Shown: positions 8,092-16,235 of the stretch, piece after piece
How positions within the stretch are numbered: position 1 is the first letter of the stretch
How the letters are laid out: each line of letters begins with the position of its first letter
Assembly (NCBI RefSeq): GCF_017052465.1
Contig: NZ_JAFHKT010000152.1
Span: forward strand, 235,921-299,920
Direction of reading: 5' to 3'
DNA: 64,000 bases
Source: Arthrobacter pascens
GTDB lineage: Bacteria > Actinomycetota > Actinomycetes > Actinomycetales > Micrococcaceae
The notes under the pieces: model-generated
The model's database searches: none
Told to the model about the DNA's origin: nothing
What the model saw: the letters and a program-made list of their open reading frames with translations, nothing else
Translations under genes and position numbers: made by a program

Positions 8092-9063
8092 GGTCCCGGA
8101 GCGGGCACGGACCAGCCCGGCCAGCAGCGCAGGTCCTTGCCCCAGCACGAGTTCCCGGAAGTGCCGCACCGGCTCGGGTTCCGGGCCGCTGCGGCGTTCA
8201 CGCCACGCCAGGCCGATCTCGCGGTACGCCAGCTCCGAGTCCAGCGGTATCTCCACCCACCCCAGATCTCCGCTGCGGCCGGCACGATCCGGCCGTGGGC
8301 TGCCGCCGGGAGGCAGGATGCTCACTCCCAGGCCCGCCGACACCAAGCCACGGACGGTGTGGGAGTCCTGGCTTTCAAAGGCTATCCGGGGCCGGAACCC
8401 GGCTTCCCGGAACAGGGCGTCGGTGAGGGACCGCATGCCGTACCCCGGGCCCAGCGCAACGAACGGCTCCCCTTTGATGTCAGCCAGGGCGGCGGACCGG
8501 CGGCCGGCAATCCGGTGTGCGTGGTGCACCACGAGCCGCAGCGGCTCCCGGTAGAGGGCGGCCGAGCCGATGGTACGGCTGGCCGCAGCTACGGGTGCCG
8601 TCAGGGCGAGGTCCGCCGCGCCGGAGGCGAGTTCCGCGAGGCAGGTGTCCCTGGCTCCCTGGCTGAGTTGGAACTCGGTCTGCGGATGGCGGTTGCGGAA
8701 CGTGCTGATCAGTAGCGGCAGCGTGGCCTCACCGAACGTGTGCTGGAACGCGACAGCGATCCGGCCACGGACCACCTCGGATTCATGCCGCACCAGGTCA
8801 AGGCCGGCGCGGAACTCCGCGAGCGCGGACTCGATGTAGGGCAGCAGTGTCCTGGCCGCCGGCGAGAGGCGGACACCCCTGCCTTCCCGGATGAGCAGCT
8901 CGGTGCCCACCACGGCACTGGCGCGGGCCAGCGCGCGGCTCACCGTCGACTGCGGAACACCCAGCAGCTCGGCCGTTTCCGTGATGTGCTGCGTGCGGCC
9001 CAGCTCTGCGAGCAGCGGCAGGATGGGCAGCAGCTGAACGAGTTGCCGATGTTCAAGGTCCAT
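8089..9063 (-). CDS. LysR family transcriptional regulator
   Basis: A 324-residue LysR-type regulator. The winged helix-turn-helix covers about residues 18-60 (ITETAELLGVPQSTVSRALA is the recognition region) and is followed by a substrate-binding domain with typical motifs such as LRLVVHHAHRIAGRR and the C-terminal AGLGVSILPPG. It is divergently transcribed from the MFS transporter at 9167, and LysR proteins usually control such a neighbour in response to a small ligand. A 26-bp inverted repeat in the shared intergenic region (9105-9130) is the likely operator. Confidence 0.9.
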   Translation of the reverse strand: MDLEHRQLVQLLPILPLLAELGRTQHITETAELLGVPQSTVSRALARASAVVGTELLIREGRGVRLSPAARTLLPYIESALAEFRAGLDLVRHESEVVRGRIAVAFQHTFGEATLPLLISTFRNRHPQTEFQLSQGARDTCLAELASGAADLALTAPVAAASRTIGSAALYREPLRLVVHHAHRIAGRRSAALADIKGEPFVALGPGYGMRSLTDALFREAGFRPRIAFESQDSHTVRGLVSAGLGVSILPPGGSPRPDRAGRSGDLGWVEIPLDSELAYREIGLAWRERRSGPEPEPVRHFRELVLGQGPALLAGLVRARSGT

Positions 9064-9104
9064 TGCTTTCCCCGCTCCTCACATTGTCGGAAGGCATCCA
9101 TTTC

Positions 9105-9130
9105 TGCATGACTTTCTACCGAATCATGCA
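9105..9130. promoter_or_regulatory. Probable LysR operator between the LysR and MFS genes
   Basis: A perfect inverted repeat TGCATGA (9105-9111) and TCATGCA (9124-9130) separated by 12 bases sits 42 bp upstream of the LysR start and 36 bp upstream of the MFS start. Size and position suit a LysR dimer site that controls both genes. The assignment is inference. Confidence 0.5.
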
Positions 9131-9166
9131 TTGGATACTAGATCACGGCAGTCCTACGCTGAAAGC

Positions 9167-10498
9167 ATGCGAAGGCCCGCCGTTCCCGACTCCTCCAGCC
9201 AGCCACGCCCGGGATCAGGATCCCGCCGCCCCGGCCCGGCAGGCCCCGGCCCGGGAGGCTCCGGCTCCGGACGCCCCGCCTCCCCGGATGAGACGGCCTG
9301 GGAGGGCCATGCGAAGGGATCGCCCGCCTACGGCAAGATCCTCGCGGGCCTGGCTTTTGCGGGCGTGGCGACGTTCGCGCAGCTCTATTCAACCCAGGCG
9401 GTGCTGCCCCTGATGTCCTCGGAACTCAGCGTCACCGCGGCCGAGGCCGCGCTGACGATTTCGCTGGCAACGGTGGGGCTGGCCGTCACCGTCATCCCGT
9501 GGTCGTTCCTGGCCGACAGGATCGGACGGGTCAGGGCGATGACCTGGGGCATCTCCGCCGCCACCGTGCTGGGGCTGCTGGTTCCGCTCGCCACCTCGTT
9601 TCCGCTGCTGCTGGGGCTCCGGATGCTCGAAGGCATGGCCCTGGGCGGCATCCCCGCCATTGCCATTGCCTACCTGAACGAGGAGGTCAACAAGGCCCAT
9701 GCGGCAATGGCGGCCGGCAGCTATGTGGCCGGAACCACCCTGGGCGGACTGGCCGGACGGCTGGTGGCCGGCCCGGTGGGCGAACTGTGGGGCTGGCGGG
9801 CCGCTGCCCTCGCGGTGTCCGCACTCGCCACCATCGCTGCGGTGCTGTTCCTGGTGCTGGTTCCCAAGGCCAGGGGATTCAGGCCCGCCCCGGCCAGGGG
9901 CCTTCGCGGCGCAGTCCGGACGCTGGGCGGCCATCTCCGCAATGGGCGCCTGCTGGCCCTCTACATCCAGGCCTTCCTCCTCATGGGCGGCTTCGTGGCC
10001 GTTTACAACTACCTCGGATTCCGGCTCTCCGGCGAGCCTTTCAGCCTGCCGGCAACGCTGATCAGCCTGATCTTCCTTGCCTACCTGTCCGGTACGGTGA
10101 CCTCCCGCTGGGCAGGTGGGCTGACCCAGCGCTTTGGCCGGCGGACCGTGCTGCTGGCAGGCATCCTGCTGATGACAGCCGGCCTGTCCCTGACCCTCAC
10201 CCACATGCTTGCGCTGATCCTGGCCGGGCTGGTGGTCTTTACCGGCGGGTTCTTCGCCGCCCACAGCATCGGGGCAGGCTGGACGGGCACCATCGCCTCC
10301 TCAGGACGGGCGCAGGCCGCGTCGCTGTACAACCTCGCCTACTACCTGGGCTCTAGTGTGATCGGCTGGGCGGGCGGCCTGGTGTTCCAGTCGCTGGGCT
10401 GGACGGCGCTCGCCGTCACCGTGATCGTGCTGGGATGCACGACGGCGGTGATCGCCGCCGTCGTGCATCCCGCCGGCGCCGACGTTCCCGGACGTTAG
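9167..10498 (+). CDS. MFS transporter, YnfM/CynX-like
   Basis: A 443-residue major facilitator protein with about 12 hydrophobic helices. After a 45-residue Pro/Gly/Ser-rich cytoplasmic leader, TM1 begins near ILAGLAFAGVATFAQLYSTQ, and the A-loop motif FLADRIGRVRAMTWG between TM2 and TM3 is intact. The YSTQAVLP sequence in TM1 is typical of the YnfM-type efflux subfamily. ATG at 9167 is preferred; a TTG at 9131 in the same frame would only lengthen the unstructured leader. The gene is divergent from a LysR regulator. Its stop overlaps the stop of the convergent PLP lyase by 4 bp, and a perfect 17-bp stem-loop is encoded inside its last 25 codons. Export substrate unknown. Confidence 0.88.
   Translation: MRRPAVPDSSSQPRPGSGSRRPGPAGPGPGGSGSGRPASPDETAWEGHAKGSPAYGKILAGLAFAGVATFAQLYSTQAVLPLMSSELSVTAAEAALTISLATVGLAVTVIPWSFLADRIGRVRAMTWGISAATVLGLLVPLATSFPLLLGLRMLEGMALGGIPAIAIAYLNEEVNKAHAAMAAGSYVAGTTLGGLAGRLVAGPVGELWGWRAAALAVSALATIAAVLFLVLVPKARGFRPAPARGLRGAVRTLGGHLRNGRLLALYIQAFLLMGGFVAVYNYLGFRLSGEPFSLPATLISLIFLAYLSGTVTSRWAGGLTQRFGRRTVLLAGILLMTAGLSLTLTHMLALILAGLVVFTGGFFAAHSIGAGWTGTIASSGRAQAASLYNLAYYLGSSVIGWAGGLVFQSLGWTALAVTVIVLGCTTAVIAAVVHPAGADVPGR
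10432..10471. terminator. Perfect 17-bp stem-loop embedded in the 3' end of the MFS gene
   Basis: GGGATGCACGACGGCGG (10432-10448) and its exact complement (10455-10471) are separated by a 6-base loop containing GATC. The structure lies inside the MFS coding sequence but only 23 bases beyond the stop of the convergent PLP lyase gene. Because the two genes overlap at their stops there is no intergenic room, so this may act as the terminator of the minus-strand lyase gene. Confidence 0.55.
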
Positions 10499-11658
10499 CG
10501 CGTCCCTTCGATGGCCTGGACGAGGTCTCCAAGAATGTCCGTGGCGTCTTCCAGTCCCACCGAAACCCGGAGGAGCCTGGCATGCGGCTTGGCCTCAGCC
10601 GCCACCGGGCGGTGGGTAAGGCCGGCAGGGTGCTGGATCAGGGTGTCGACTCCGCCCAGGGATACGGCGTGCGTGATCATCCGGACGGCCGCCGGGACGC
10701 GCTCCGCGTGTTCTGCGCTGCGGAGTTCAAAGGCGATCAGGGAACCCGGCCCGGCCATCTGGGTGCCCACCAGCCCGTGCGGATCGCATTCAGGAAGGCC
10801 CGGATAGCGGACCGTGCGCACCAGTTCATGTCCGGCCAGCCCGGCGGCCACCTTGTGGGCGGTGGACTGCTGGGCCCGGACCCGGACGGGAAGGGTGGCG
10901 AGTCCGCGGTGGAGGAGGTAGGCCGGCCACGGCGTGAGAATGCCGCCGGTGATGGCCCGAACCTGCCGCAGGCGGACGGCCCACTCCGGCGATGCCGCCA
11001 CAACACCGCCCATCGCGTCGCCGTGGCCTCCCATGAACTTGGTGGCGCTGTGCAGCACGAGGGCGGCGCCGTGGTCCAGGGGCCTCTGCAGCACGGGGGT
11101 GGCAAAGGTGTTGTCCACGAGGACGGGAACGCCGTCCGCCGCCGCCACGAGGCGGGCGATGTCCACGAGATCCAGGCTGGGGTTGGCGGGAGTTTCCACA
11201 ACAACCAGTCCCGTGTCCGGCCGGAGCGCGGCGTGGACGCCCTCCGGCAAGGTGAAGGTCACCTCTGTTCCCAGCACGCCCGAGGCGAGCACGTGGTCGC
11301 TTCCGCCGTAGAGCGGCCGGACCGCCACGACGTGCTTCTTGCCGCCTGCCACTGCCGCAAGCAGCACCGCGCTCAGGGCCGCCATGCCTGTAGCGAAGGC
11401 CACCGCTTCGGGCGCCCCTTCCAGCACCGCCACGCCGGCTTCAAACCGCGCCACGGTGGGATTCCACAGCCGCTGGTAGACGGTGCTTTGCCCCTCCAGG
11501 CGGGGGCCGCCGGTGGCCATCTGCTCGTAGGCGAGGCCGCCGTCCTCCACCGAGGGCAACGGTGCCGTTGTTGAAAGGTCGATGGGCAGTGCGTGGACGC
11601 CCTGGCCGGTGAGCCCTTCGCGGCCGGCATGCACCGCCATCGAGTCGTGAGAAAGCAT
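10495..11658 (-). CDS. Cys/Met metabolism PLP-dependent enzyme (cystathionine gamma-lyase/synthase-like)
   Basis: A 387-residue fold-type I PLP enzyme. Visible family motifs are the cofactor-contacting YQR (61-63), the aspartate of VDNTFATP (Asp182), and the Schiff-base lysine in HSATKFMGGHGDAMGG (Lys207). It therefore belongs with cystathionine gamma-lyase, methionine gamma-lyase and cystathionine/O-acylhomoserine synthases; the exact reaction cannot be assigned without the discriminating active-site residues being compared. It is divergent from an Lrp-type regulator (11792) and converges on the MFS exporter with a 4-bp overlap at the stops. Lrp control of amino acid metabolism makes regulation by that neighbour likely. 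Confidence 0.85.
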   Translation of the reverse strand: MLSHDSMAVHAGREGLTGQGVHALPIDLSTTAPLPSVEDGGLAYEQMATGGPRLEGQSTVYQRLWNPTVARFEAGVAVLEGAPEAVAFATGMAALSAVLLAAVAGGKKHVVAVRPLYGGSDHVLASGVLGTEVTFTLPEGVHAALRPDTGLVVVETPANPSLDLVDIARLVAAADGVPVLVDNTFATPVLQRPLDHGAALVLHSATKFMGGHGDAMGGVVAASPEWAVRLRQVRAITGGILTPWPAYLLHRGLATLPVRVRAQQSTAHKVAAGLAGHELVRTVRYPGLPECDPHGLVGTQMAGPGSLIAFELRSAEHAERVPAAVRMITHAVSLGGVDTLIQHPAGLTHRPVAAEAKPHARLLRVSVGLEDATDILGDLVQAIEGTR

Positions 11659-11671
11659 GTTGCTCCTTGTG

Positions 11672-11818
11672 AATTATTCGCCATTGAACGCCGCAAGTAT
11701 CTGGCAAATATTCGGAGATTGACAGGTCGCATGAATGGAATGGTCGGAAAGTCGCGACTAAGATGAACTGAGAACACCCTGAGGAGGACCAGTGAGCAGC
11801 AATGCGAAGAATATTCGG
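11672..11818. promoter_or_regulatory. Candidate Lrp-type binding region with three ATATTCG-like repeats
   Basis: The divergent region between the PLP lyase and the Lrp gene is AT-rich compared with its surroundings and holds three related direct elements: AATTATTCGCC at 11672-11682, AATATTCGG at 11707-11715, and AATATTCGG at 11810-11818 (just inside the Lrp coding region). Repeated AT-rich sites suit Lrp/AsnC octamers that wrap DNA. Functional role is inferred. Confidence 0.35.
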
Positions 11819-12304
11819 CCTGGGTCGGCGCATGCCGAGCCGCTGGATGCCATCGACGAGCGGCTGCTGGCGGCACTCGTGGACGACGCACGTATCTCCA
11901 ACAAGCAGCTCGCCGAACTCGTAGGAATCGCCCCCTCCACCGCCCTGATGCGCACCCGCGCCCTTTCTGAGCGCGGCATCATTCAGGGTTTCGAAGCCAA
12001 ACTGAGCCTCTCGGCCATCGGACGTTCCGTGCAGGCGCTGATTGCCGTGCGGCTCCGCGCCCACGACCGCGAGCAGATCGACCGCTTCACCTCCCGCGTT
12101 CCCAAACTGCCCGCCGTGCTGTCCACCTTCCATACCTCCGGCTCGGTGGACTACCTGCTGCACATCGCGGTAGCCACCACCGAAGACCTCCGCGACTGGG
12201 TGCTCGACAACCTGGCCACGGACCCGGTGGTGGGCCACACCGAAACCACGCTGGTGTTCGAGCACATGCCGGGCAACCACGGTCCGTTGCACGAGCAGGA
12301 CTGA
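11792..12304 (+). CDS. Lrp/AsnC family transcriptional regulator
   Basis: A 170-residue regulator with an AsnC-type helix-turn-helix (about residues 18-65, recognition region NKQLAELVGIAPSTALMRTR) followed by a RAM/ligand-binding domain. The GTG start at 11792 has a strong AGGAGG ribosome site six bases upstream. It is divergent from the Cys/Met PLP enzyme and probably controls it in response to an amino acid. The spacing of 133 bp between the two starts allows overlapping promoters. Convergent with the MFS gene at 12336, separated by a small hairpin. Confidence 0.92.
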   Translation: MSSNAKNIRPGSAHAEPLDAIDERLLAALVDDARISNKQLAELVGIAPSTALMRTRALSERGIIQGFEAKLSLSAIGRSVQALIAVRLRAHDREQIDRFTSRVPKLPAVLSTFHTSGSVDYLLHIAVATTEDLRDWVLDNLATDPVVGHTETTLVFEHMPGNHGPLHEQD

Positions 12305-12323
12305 GCGCAGCCGACGCTGAAGG

Positions 12324-12342
12324 CGCCTGGTTCCGTCAGGCG
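12324..12342. terminator. Small hairpin between convergent Lrp and MFS genes
   Basis: CGCCTG (12324-12329) and CAGGCG (12337-12342) form a 6-bp stem with a 7-base loop, overlapping the MFS stop codon. It may terminate both transcripts, but the stem is short and no U-tract is present. Confidence 0.35.
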
Positions 12343-13574
12343 GACCGCAGGGACCGGCGCAGCGCCACCGCGGCCAGCGCTCCGGCGGCGATGCCACAGA
12401 GCACGACGAAACCGCTGGCGGCCCCCTCAAGTCCGTACGCGGCCGCTGCCAGGCCCAGCCCGATCACCGGGACCGCGCTCCCCAGGTACGTGATCACGTA
12501 GACGGTGCTGATGATCTGGGCGTGGCGTGACGCGTCCACCTTGCCCGCCACGTCGTTGAAGGCCGTGCGGAATGCGATGCCCTGGCCGACGCCGGCAGCC
12601 AGGCTGGCAGCAACCAACAGCCAGGGGTTGCTCCAGGCCGCCGCGGCGGCGATCAGAGTCACGGAGGCTCCCAGCAGCGCCAGGCCGGCCGGAACGGCGA
12701 ACCGGCCGCGGACGCCAATCAGCTGGCTCAGGGCGGAGGCGCCGAGGGCAAGGCCGGCGAGGAGACCGATGAGCGGCCTGGAATCGACGCCAAGGATCGG
12801 GGCGAAGTAGGCAGGTGCCAGGGACAGGCAGAAACCAAAGACCGCGAAGCTCAGGAACCCGACGGCGGCCGCCAGCCAGAACGCGTCCCGCGCCTCGTGC
12901 GAGACCGAGGGCCGGCGGGGCGCCAGTGCCCTCAGCGGCCGCGGACCATCCACCGGCTTGATGGCCGGACGGGCGCGGAGCAGGTACAGCGGCACCAGGA
13001 GCACCGCCAGGACCACAGAGTGGATGACGTAGGGCGTGGAGGTGGGGCCGGGCAGCAGGGAGAGCACTCCCCCGATGGCCGGGCCGGCCGCCACGCCGCC
13101 GGCGGAGGCCAGCAGGGTGAAACGCGACGCCCATTCGGGCCGCTGCGGAAGCAGTTCCCGGAGGGCGGCCGAGCTGGCGCCGGTGGCCAGCGCCACGGCG
13201 ATCCCCTGAAGCGCGCGCCCGGCCGAAAGCTCGGCAAGGCTGTCAGCACCGGCGAAGACGAGGCCGCCGGCCAGGCCTGCCAGCACGGCCAGGAGCAGTG
13301 CCGCACGGCGGCCAATGTGGTCCGACCAGTGACCTGCCAGCATAAGGGTGGACACGAGTGCCAGGACGTAGGCCGAGAAGGCCAGCGACACGTCGAGGGA
13401 GGTCAGGCCGAGCCTCGCCTGCAGCAGCGGGTACAGGGGCGTCGCGAGGTTGGCCCCCACCAGGAGGGTGAAGATCACCACGCCTGCCATGGCCAGCCGC
13501 GCGGTGTTGGATGCGTCCCAGCCCCGCGCGCCGGCGGCCGCCGGCCGCATCCGAAGTTCGCTAAAGACGGTCAT
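12336..13574 (-). CDS. MFS transporter
   Basis: A 412-residue major facilitator with 12 predicted membrane segments, beginning after a 27-residue polar leader. The A-loop GHWSDHIGRRAAL and the C-terminal half entry after ARDAFWLAAAVGFLSFAVFGF are clear. ATG at 13574 has AAAGG about ten bases upstream. It is divergent from an Lrp-type regulator, mirroring the lyase/Lrp arrangement directly to the left; amino acid or drug export under Lrp control is the simplest reading, but the substrate is unknown. Confidence 0.88.
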   Translation of the reverse strand: MTVFSELRMRPAAAGARGWDASNTARLAMAGVVIFTLLVGANLATPLYPLLQARLGLTSLDVSLAFSAYVLALVSTLMLAGHWSDHIGRRAALLLAVLAGLAGGLVFAGADSLAELSAGRALQGIAVALATGASSAALRELLPQRPEWASRFTLLASAGGVAAGPAIGGVLSLLPGPTSTPYVIHSVVLAVLLVPLYLLRARPAIKPVDGPRPLRALAPRRPSVSHEARDAFWLAAAVGFLSFAVFGFCLSLAPAYFAPILGVDSRPLIGLLAGLALGASALSQLIGVRGRFAVPAGLALLGASVTLIAAAAAWSNPWLLVAASLAAGVGQGIAFRTAFNDVAGKVDASRHAQIISTVYVITYLGSAVPVIGLGLAAAAYGLEGAASGFVVLCGIAAGALAAVALRRSLRSA

Positions 13575-13694
13575 GCCCGTGCCCTTGCCTTTGTCCGGCA
13601 GCGCCGGCTCCTTGTGGGAGCTTCCGCTGCAGATGAAACTGATACCTCCAGAATGGGCCCGTTGTGAGTAAACAGTCCCTACTTCATGGGAAAA

Positions 13695-13743
13695 TTGATC
13701 AAAATCATCAATCTTCGACCGCAGAAGTGAACCGGAGTGATCA
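13695..13743. promoter_or_regulatory. Candidate Lrp operator upstream of the second Lrp gene
   Basis: TTGAT (13695-13699) and ATCAA (13707-13711) form an inverted repeat with a 7-base spacer, and a second palindrome TGATCA occupies 13738-13743. Both lie between the MFS start (13574) and the preferred TTG start of the regulator (13745), in a locally AT-rich stretch. The position fits autoregulation and control of the divergent transporter. Confidence 0.45.
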
Positions 13744-13744
13744 A

Positions 13745-14245
13745 TTGAACAGCCTGGACCCCACCGACCTCCGCATCCTGCTGGAGCTCGTCCGCGACCC
13801 GCGGATCCAGATCGGCGAGCTGAGTGACAAACTCGGCATCGCCCGGAACACCGCGCAATCGCGCATGCGGCGGATGCTGCGTTCCGGCGTCCTCCGCGAC
13901 GGCGGCCGGGAAATCGACCTGGAGTCCGTGGGGTACGACGTCGTCGCTTTCGTGACGATCGAAGTGACCCACCGCGAACTCGACGGCGTCGTGGGCGCCT
14001 TGCGCCTGCTCCCCCAGGTCCTGGAGGTACACGAGATTTCCGGCCGGGGCGACGTCTGGTGCCGTGTCGTGGCCACCGATACGCACAACCTGCAGTCCGC
14101 CCTCCGCTCGATCCTCCGGATCAAGGGAGTCATCCGGACGGAAACCGTCCTTGCGCTCCACACCCACATTCCGTACCGGACAGAGCCGCTCATCAGCCGC
14201 CTCGTGCAGGGCGCGTCCGTCCAGGCAACAGCCCCTGGGGAATAG
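13745..14245 (+). CDS. Lrp/AsnC family transcriptional regulator (second copy)
   Basis: With the TTG start at 13745 the protein has 166 residues and begins MNSLDPTDLRILLELV, exactly where Lrp-family proteins normally begin; GGAG lies seven bases before this TTG. A longer frame begins with GTG at 13664 but has no ribosome site and would place the operator-like palindromes inside the coding region, so it is disfavoured. The HTH (about residues 20-50, IGELSDKLGIARNTAQSRMRR) precedes a RAM domain. It is divergent from the MFS gene at 12336. A paralogue lies 1.4 kb to the left with a different sequence. Confidence 0.85.
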   Translation: MNSLDPTDLRILLELVRDPRIQIGELSDKLGIARNTAQSRMRRMLRSGVLRDGGREIDLESVGYDVVAFVTIEVTHRELDGVVGALRLLPQVLEVHEISGRGDVWCRVVATDTHNLQSALRSILRIKGVIRTETVLALHTHIPYRTEPLISRLVQGASVQATAPGE

Positions 14246-14254
14246 GATTCAAGG

Positions 14255-14680
14255 ATGGATTGGCTCTCGTACATTTCCCAGATCAACTGGCTCGCCGTGC
14301 TGCTTGCCTTCATCGCCAGCATGGCCATCGGCTTCGTCTGGTACCTTCCCGCTGTGCTGGGCACGCGCTGGATGGAGGCCATCGGCAAGACGGAAGAGGA
14401 CCTGAAGAACGGAGAGGGCGGTGCGGGGATCTGGTTGCCCATGATGGTCTACGCCGCGCTGACGGCCGTGCTGCTCGCAGTCCTGATTACCAAGCTGGGC
14501 CTGGACACCGCACTGGCCGGCGGGCTGTTTGCCCTGGTGCTGGCCGTGGTCTTCCGCGCCGGAGGCCATGTCATCCACAACGGCTTTGCCGGGCGCCCGC
14601 CAGCCGTGACCCTGATTGATTCCGGCCATGATGTGCTCGCCATGACTGCTACCGGCGTCATCATCGGCGCGATGTCCTGA
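14255..14680 (+). CDS. DUF1761 family membrane protein
   Basis: A 141-residue protein with about four transmembrane segments. MDWLSYISQINWLAVLLAFIA, the aromatic motif IGFVWYLPAVLGTRWMEA and the central PMMVYAAL match the DUF1761 family, whose function is not known. It follows the Lrp gene after 9 bp and precedes corA after 26 bp, so the three may form one transcript. Confidence 0.8.
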   Translation: MDWLSYISQINWLAVLLAFIASMAIGFVWYLPAVLGTRWMEAIGKTEEDLKNGEGGAGIWLPMMVYAALTAVLLAVLITKLGLDTALAGGLFALVLAVVFRAGGHVIHNGFAGRPPAVTLIDSGHDVLAMTATGVIIGAMS

Positions 14681-14706
14681 ACGGCCACCCCAAGGAACCG
14701 CGCACC

Positions 14707-15702
14707 GTGACCATTATCGATAACGCCGTCTATGTCGACGGAATCCGCAGCGCCGAACCCGAAAACCTCGAGCAGACCTTCGAAACGTTATCGGAGCACG
14801 GCGGCATGGCCTGGATCGGGCTCTACCGGCCGACCGAACCGGAAATGGCCGCCGTCGCCGCGGAGTTCGGCCTTCACGAGCTTGCTGTTGAGGACGCCAT
14901 TTCGGCCCACCAGCGGCCCAAGCTGGAACGCTACGGGGACCACCTGTTTACCGTGCTCAGGCCTGCCCGCTACCTCGACGAAACCGAGACCGTGGAGTTC
15001 GGTGAGCTGCACATCTTTACCGGCAAGAACTTCGTGGTCACCGTCCGGCACGCCGAGATGTCCGGCGTGGGAAAGGTCCGGCGCCGCCTGGAGTCGCGGC
15101 CCGACCTCCTGCGCCACGGCCCCGAAGCCGTGCTCTACGCCCTGCTGGACCAGGTGGTGGACGATTACGCCCCCGTGGTGGCGGGGCTTGAAAACGACAT
15201 CGACGAGATCGAAGACCAGCTGTTCTCCGGCGACACGACAGTGTCCCGGCGCATCTATGAACTGGCCCGGGGAGTCATCCAGTTCCAGCGCGCCATCCAC
15301 CCCCTGCCGGGGATGATGCAGCAGCTGAGGCGGGGATTCGAAAAGTACGTGGTGGACACCGACCTGCAGCACAGCCTGCGTGACGTCGAGGACCACGTGG
15401 AGCGGGTGATATCGCGAGCCAATTCCTTCCGCGACCTCCTGCAGAACGCGCTGACGCTCGACGGTACACTGACGGCCAACCGGCAGAACGAGGCGAGCGC
15501 CCAACAGAACGAGCAGGTCAAGAAGATCTCATCCTGGGCCGCCATCTTCTTCGCCCCGTCCTTCGTGGCGGGTGTCTACGGGATGAACTTCGACCACATG
15601 CCCGAACTGCACTGGGCCTTCGGCTACCCCCTGTCGATCGGGCTGATGGCCGGCACCGCGGGCCTGATGTACGCCATCTTCAAGCGGAAGGGCTGGCTGT
15701 AG
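14707..15702 (+). CDS. corA: Magnesium/cobalt transporter CorA
   Basis: A 331-residue CorA-type channel that carries Mg2+ (and Co2+ or Ni2+) across the membrane as a pentamer. The long acidic/helical cytoplasmic domain (residues 1-265) is followed by two C-terminal helices; the signature GMN motif is at 292-294 in VYGMNFDHMPEL, and the basic end KRKGWL is typical. The start at 14707 is GTG with AAGGA 10 to 14 bases upstream. The next gene begins 4 bp after its stop. Confidence 0.93.
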   Translation: MTIIDNAVYVDGIRSAEPENLEQTFETLSEHGGMAWIGLYRPTEPEMAAVAAEFGLHELAVEDAISAHQRPKLERYGDHLFTVLRPARYLDETETVEFGELHIFTGKNFVVTVRHAEMSGVGKVRRRLESRPDLLRHGPEAVLYALLDQVVDDYAPVVAGLENDIDEIEDQLFSGDTTVSRRIYELARGVIQFQRAIHPLPGMMQQLRRGFEKYVVDTDLQHSLRDVEDHVERVISRANSFRDLLQNALTLDGTLTANRQNEASAQQNEQVKKISSWAAIFFAPSFVAGVYGMNFDHMPELHWAFGYPLSIGLMAGTAGLMYAIFKRKGWL

Positions 15703-15706
15703 GGGC

Positions 15707-16213
15707 ATGTCCGGGTTCGAGCGGGGCCTCATCATCACGCCGGGGACCGACCGGCAGCTGGGCACCTATGGCCTCTTTCGGCCGGCCCCCTCCCAGCAGC
15801 AGGTCCTGGAACTCCCGTCACACGACCTCACTGTCAGGAGCGCCGACCCCGACCTCCTCTGGGTGGGCTTTGCCGCGCTGTGCGGCGGCGCGCTGGGGAA
15901 CGCCGACTACGGGACACTGGCGGGCACGTTCCCGGCGTGGGTAGTCGACGGCGTCCCGTCCCCGGCTGGAAAGGCCGCCGCGGGCGCCGCCGCGGCATGG
16001 CACCGTTTCCTCGACGTGCTGGACACCCTCCGCGACCGGGGCATCATGCTGATTCTCATCAGCCCGGGCCCCCTCGACTGGGAGGCAGCATCGCAACCCG
16101 CCGGCGCGCCGTCGGACCACGCCGCACTCTCCGGGATTGCGGACCGGCTCGCCGCACTGCGTCGGGTCGAATCCGACGAGCAGCTTCAGGACGAACAAAC
16201 CAGCGGCTGCTAG
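15707..16213 (+). CDS. ZapE/AFG1 C-terminal-like protein lacking an ATPase core
   Basis: A 168-residue protein. The segment DLLWVGFAALCGGALGNADYGTLA, then FPAWVVDGVP, then RFLDVLDTLRDRGIMLILIS resembles the C-terminal part of the AFG1-like ATPase ZapE (cell division/mitochondrial Lace1 family), where comparable F-x-x-L-C-x-x-x-L-G-x-x-D-Y and FIDxIP motifs follow the AAA core. No Walker A or B motif is present and the protein is less than half the usual length of about 330-380 residues. It starts 4 bp after corA (AGGGG ribosome site), so the pair is likely co-transcribed. It may be a stand-alone accessory domain or a decayed copy; I favour an intact small gene because the frame is clean and starts well. 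Confidence 0.65.
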   Translation: MSGFERGLIITPGTDRQLGTYGLFRPAPSQQQVLELPSHDLTVRSADPDLLWVGFAALCGGALGNADYGTLAGTFPAWVVDGVPSPAGKAAAGAAAAWHRFLDVLDTLRDRGIMLILISPGPLDWEAASQPAGAPSDHAALSGIADRLAALRRVESDEQLQDEQTSGC

Positions 16214-16235
16214 GGGAAGATGGGGCCGGACGACG

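Noticed and set aside
15707..16213. Frameshifted remnant of a full-length zapE with its ATPase part in another frame
   Set aside because: The DNA immediately upstream is corA, and no Walker A-containing frame lies adjacent, so there is no nearby missing half to join.
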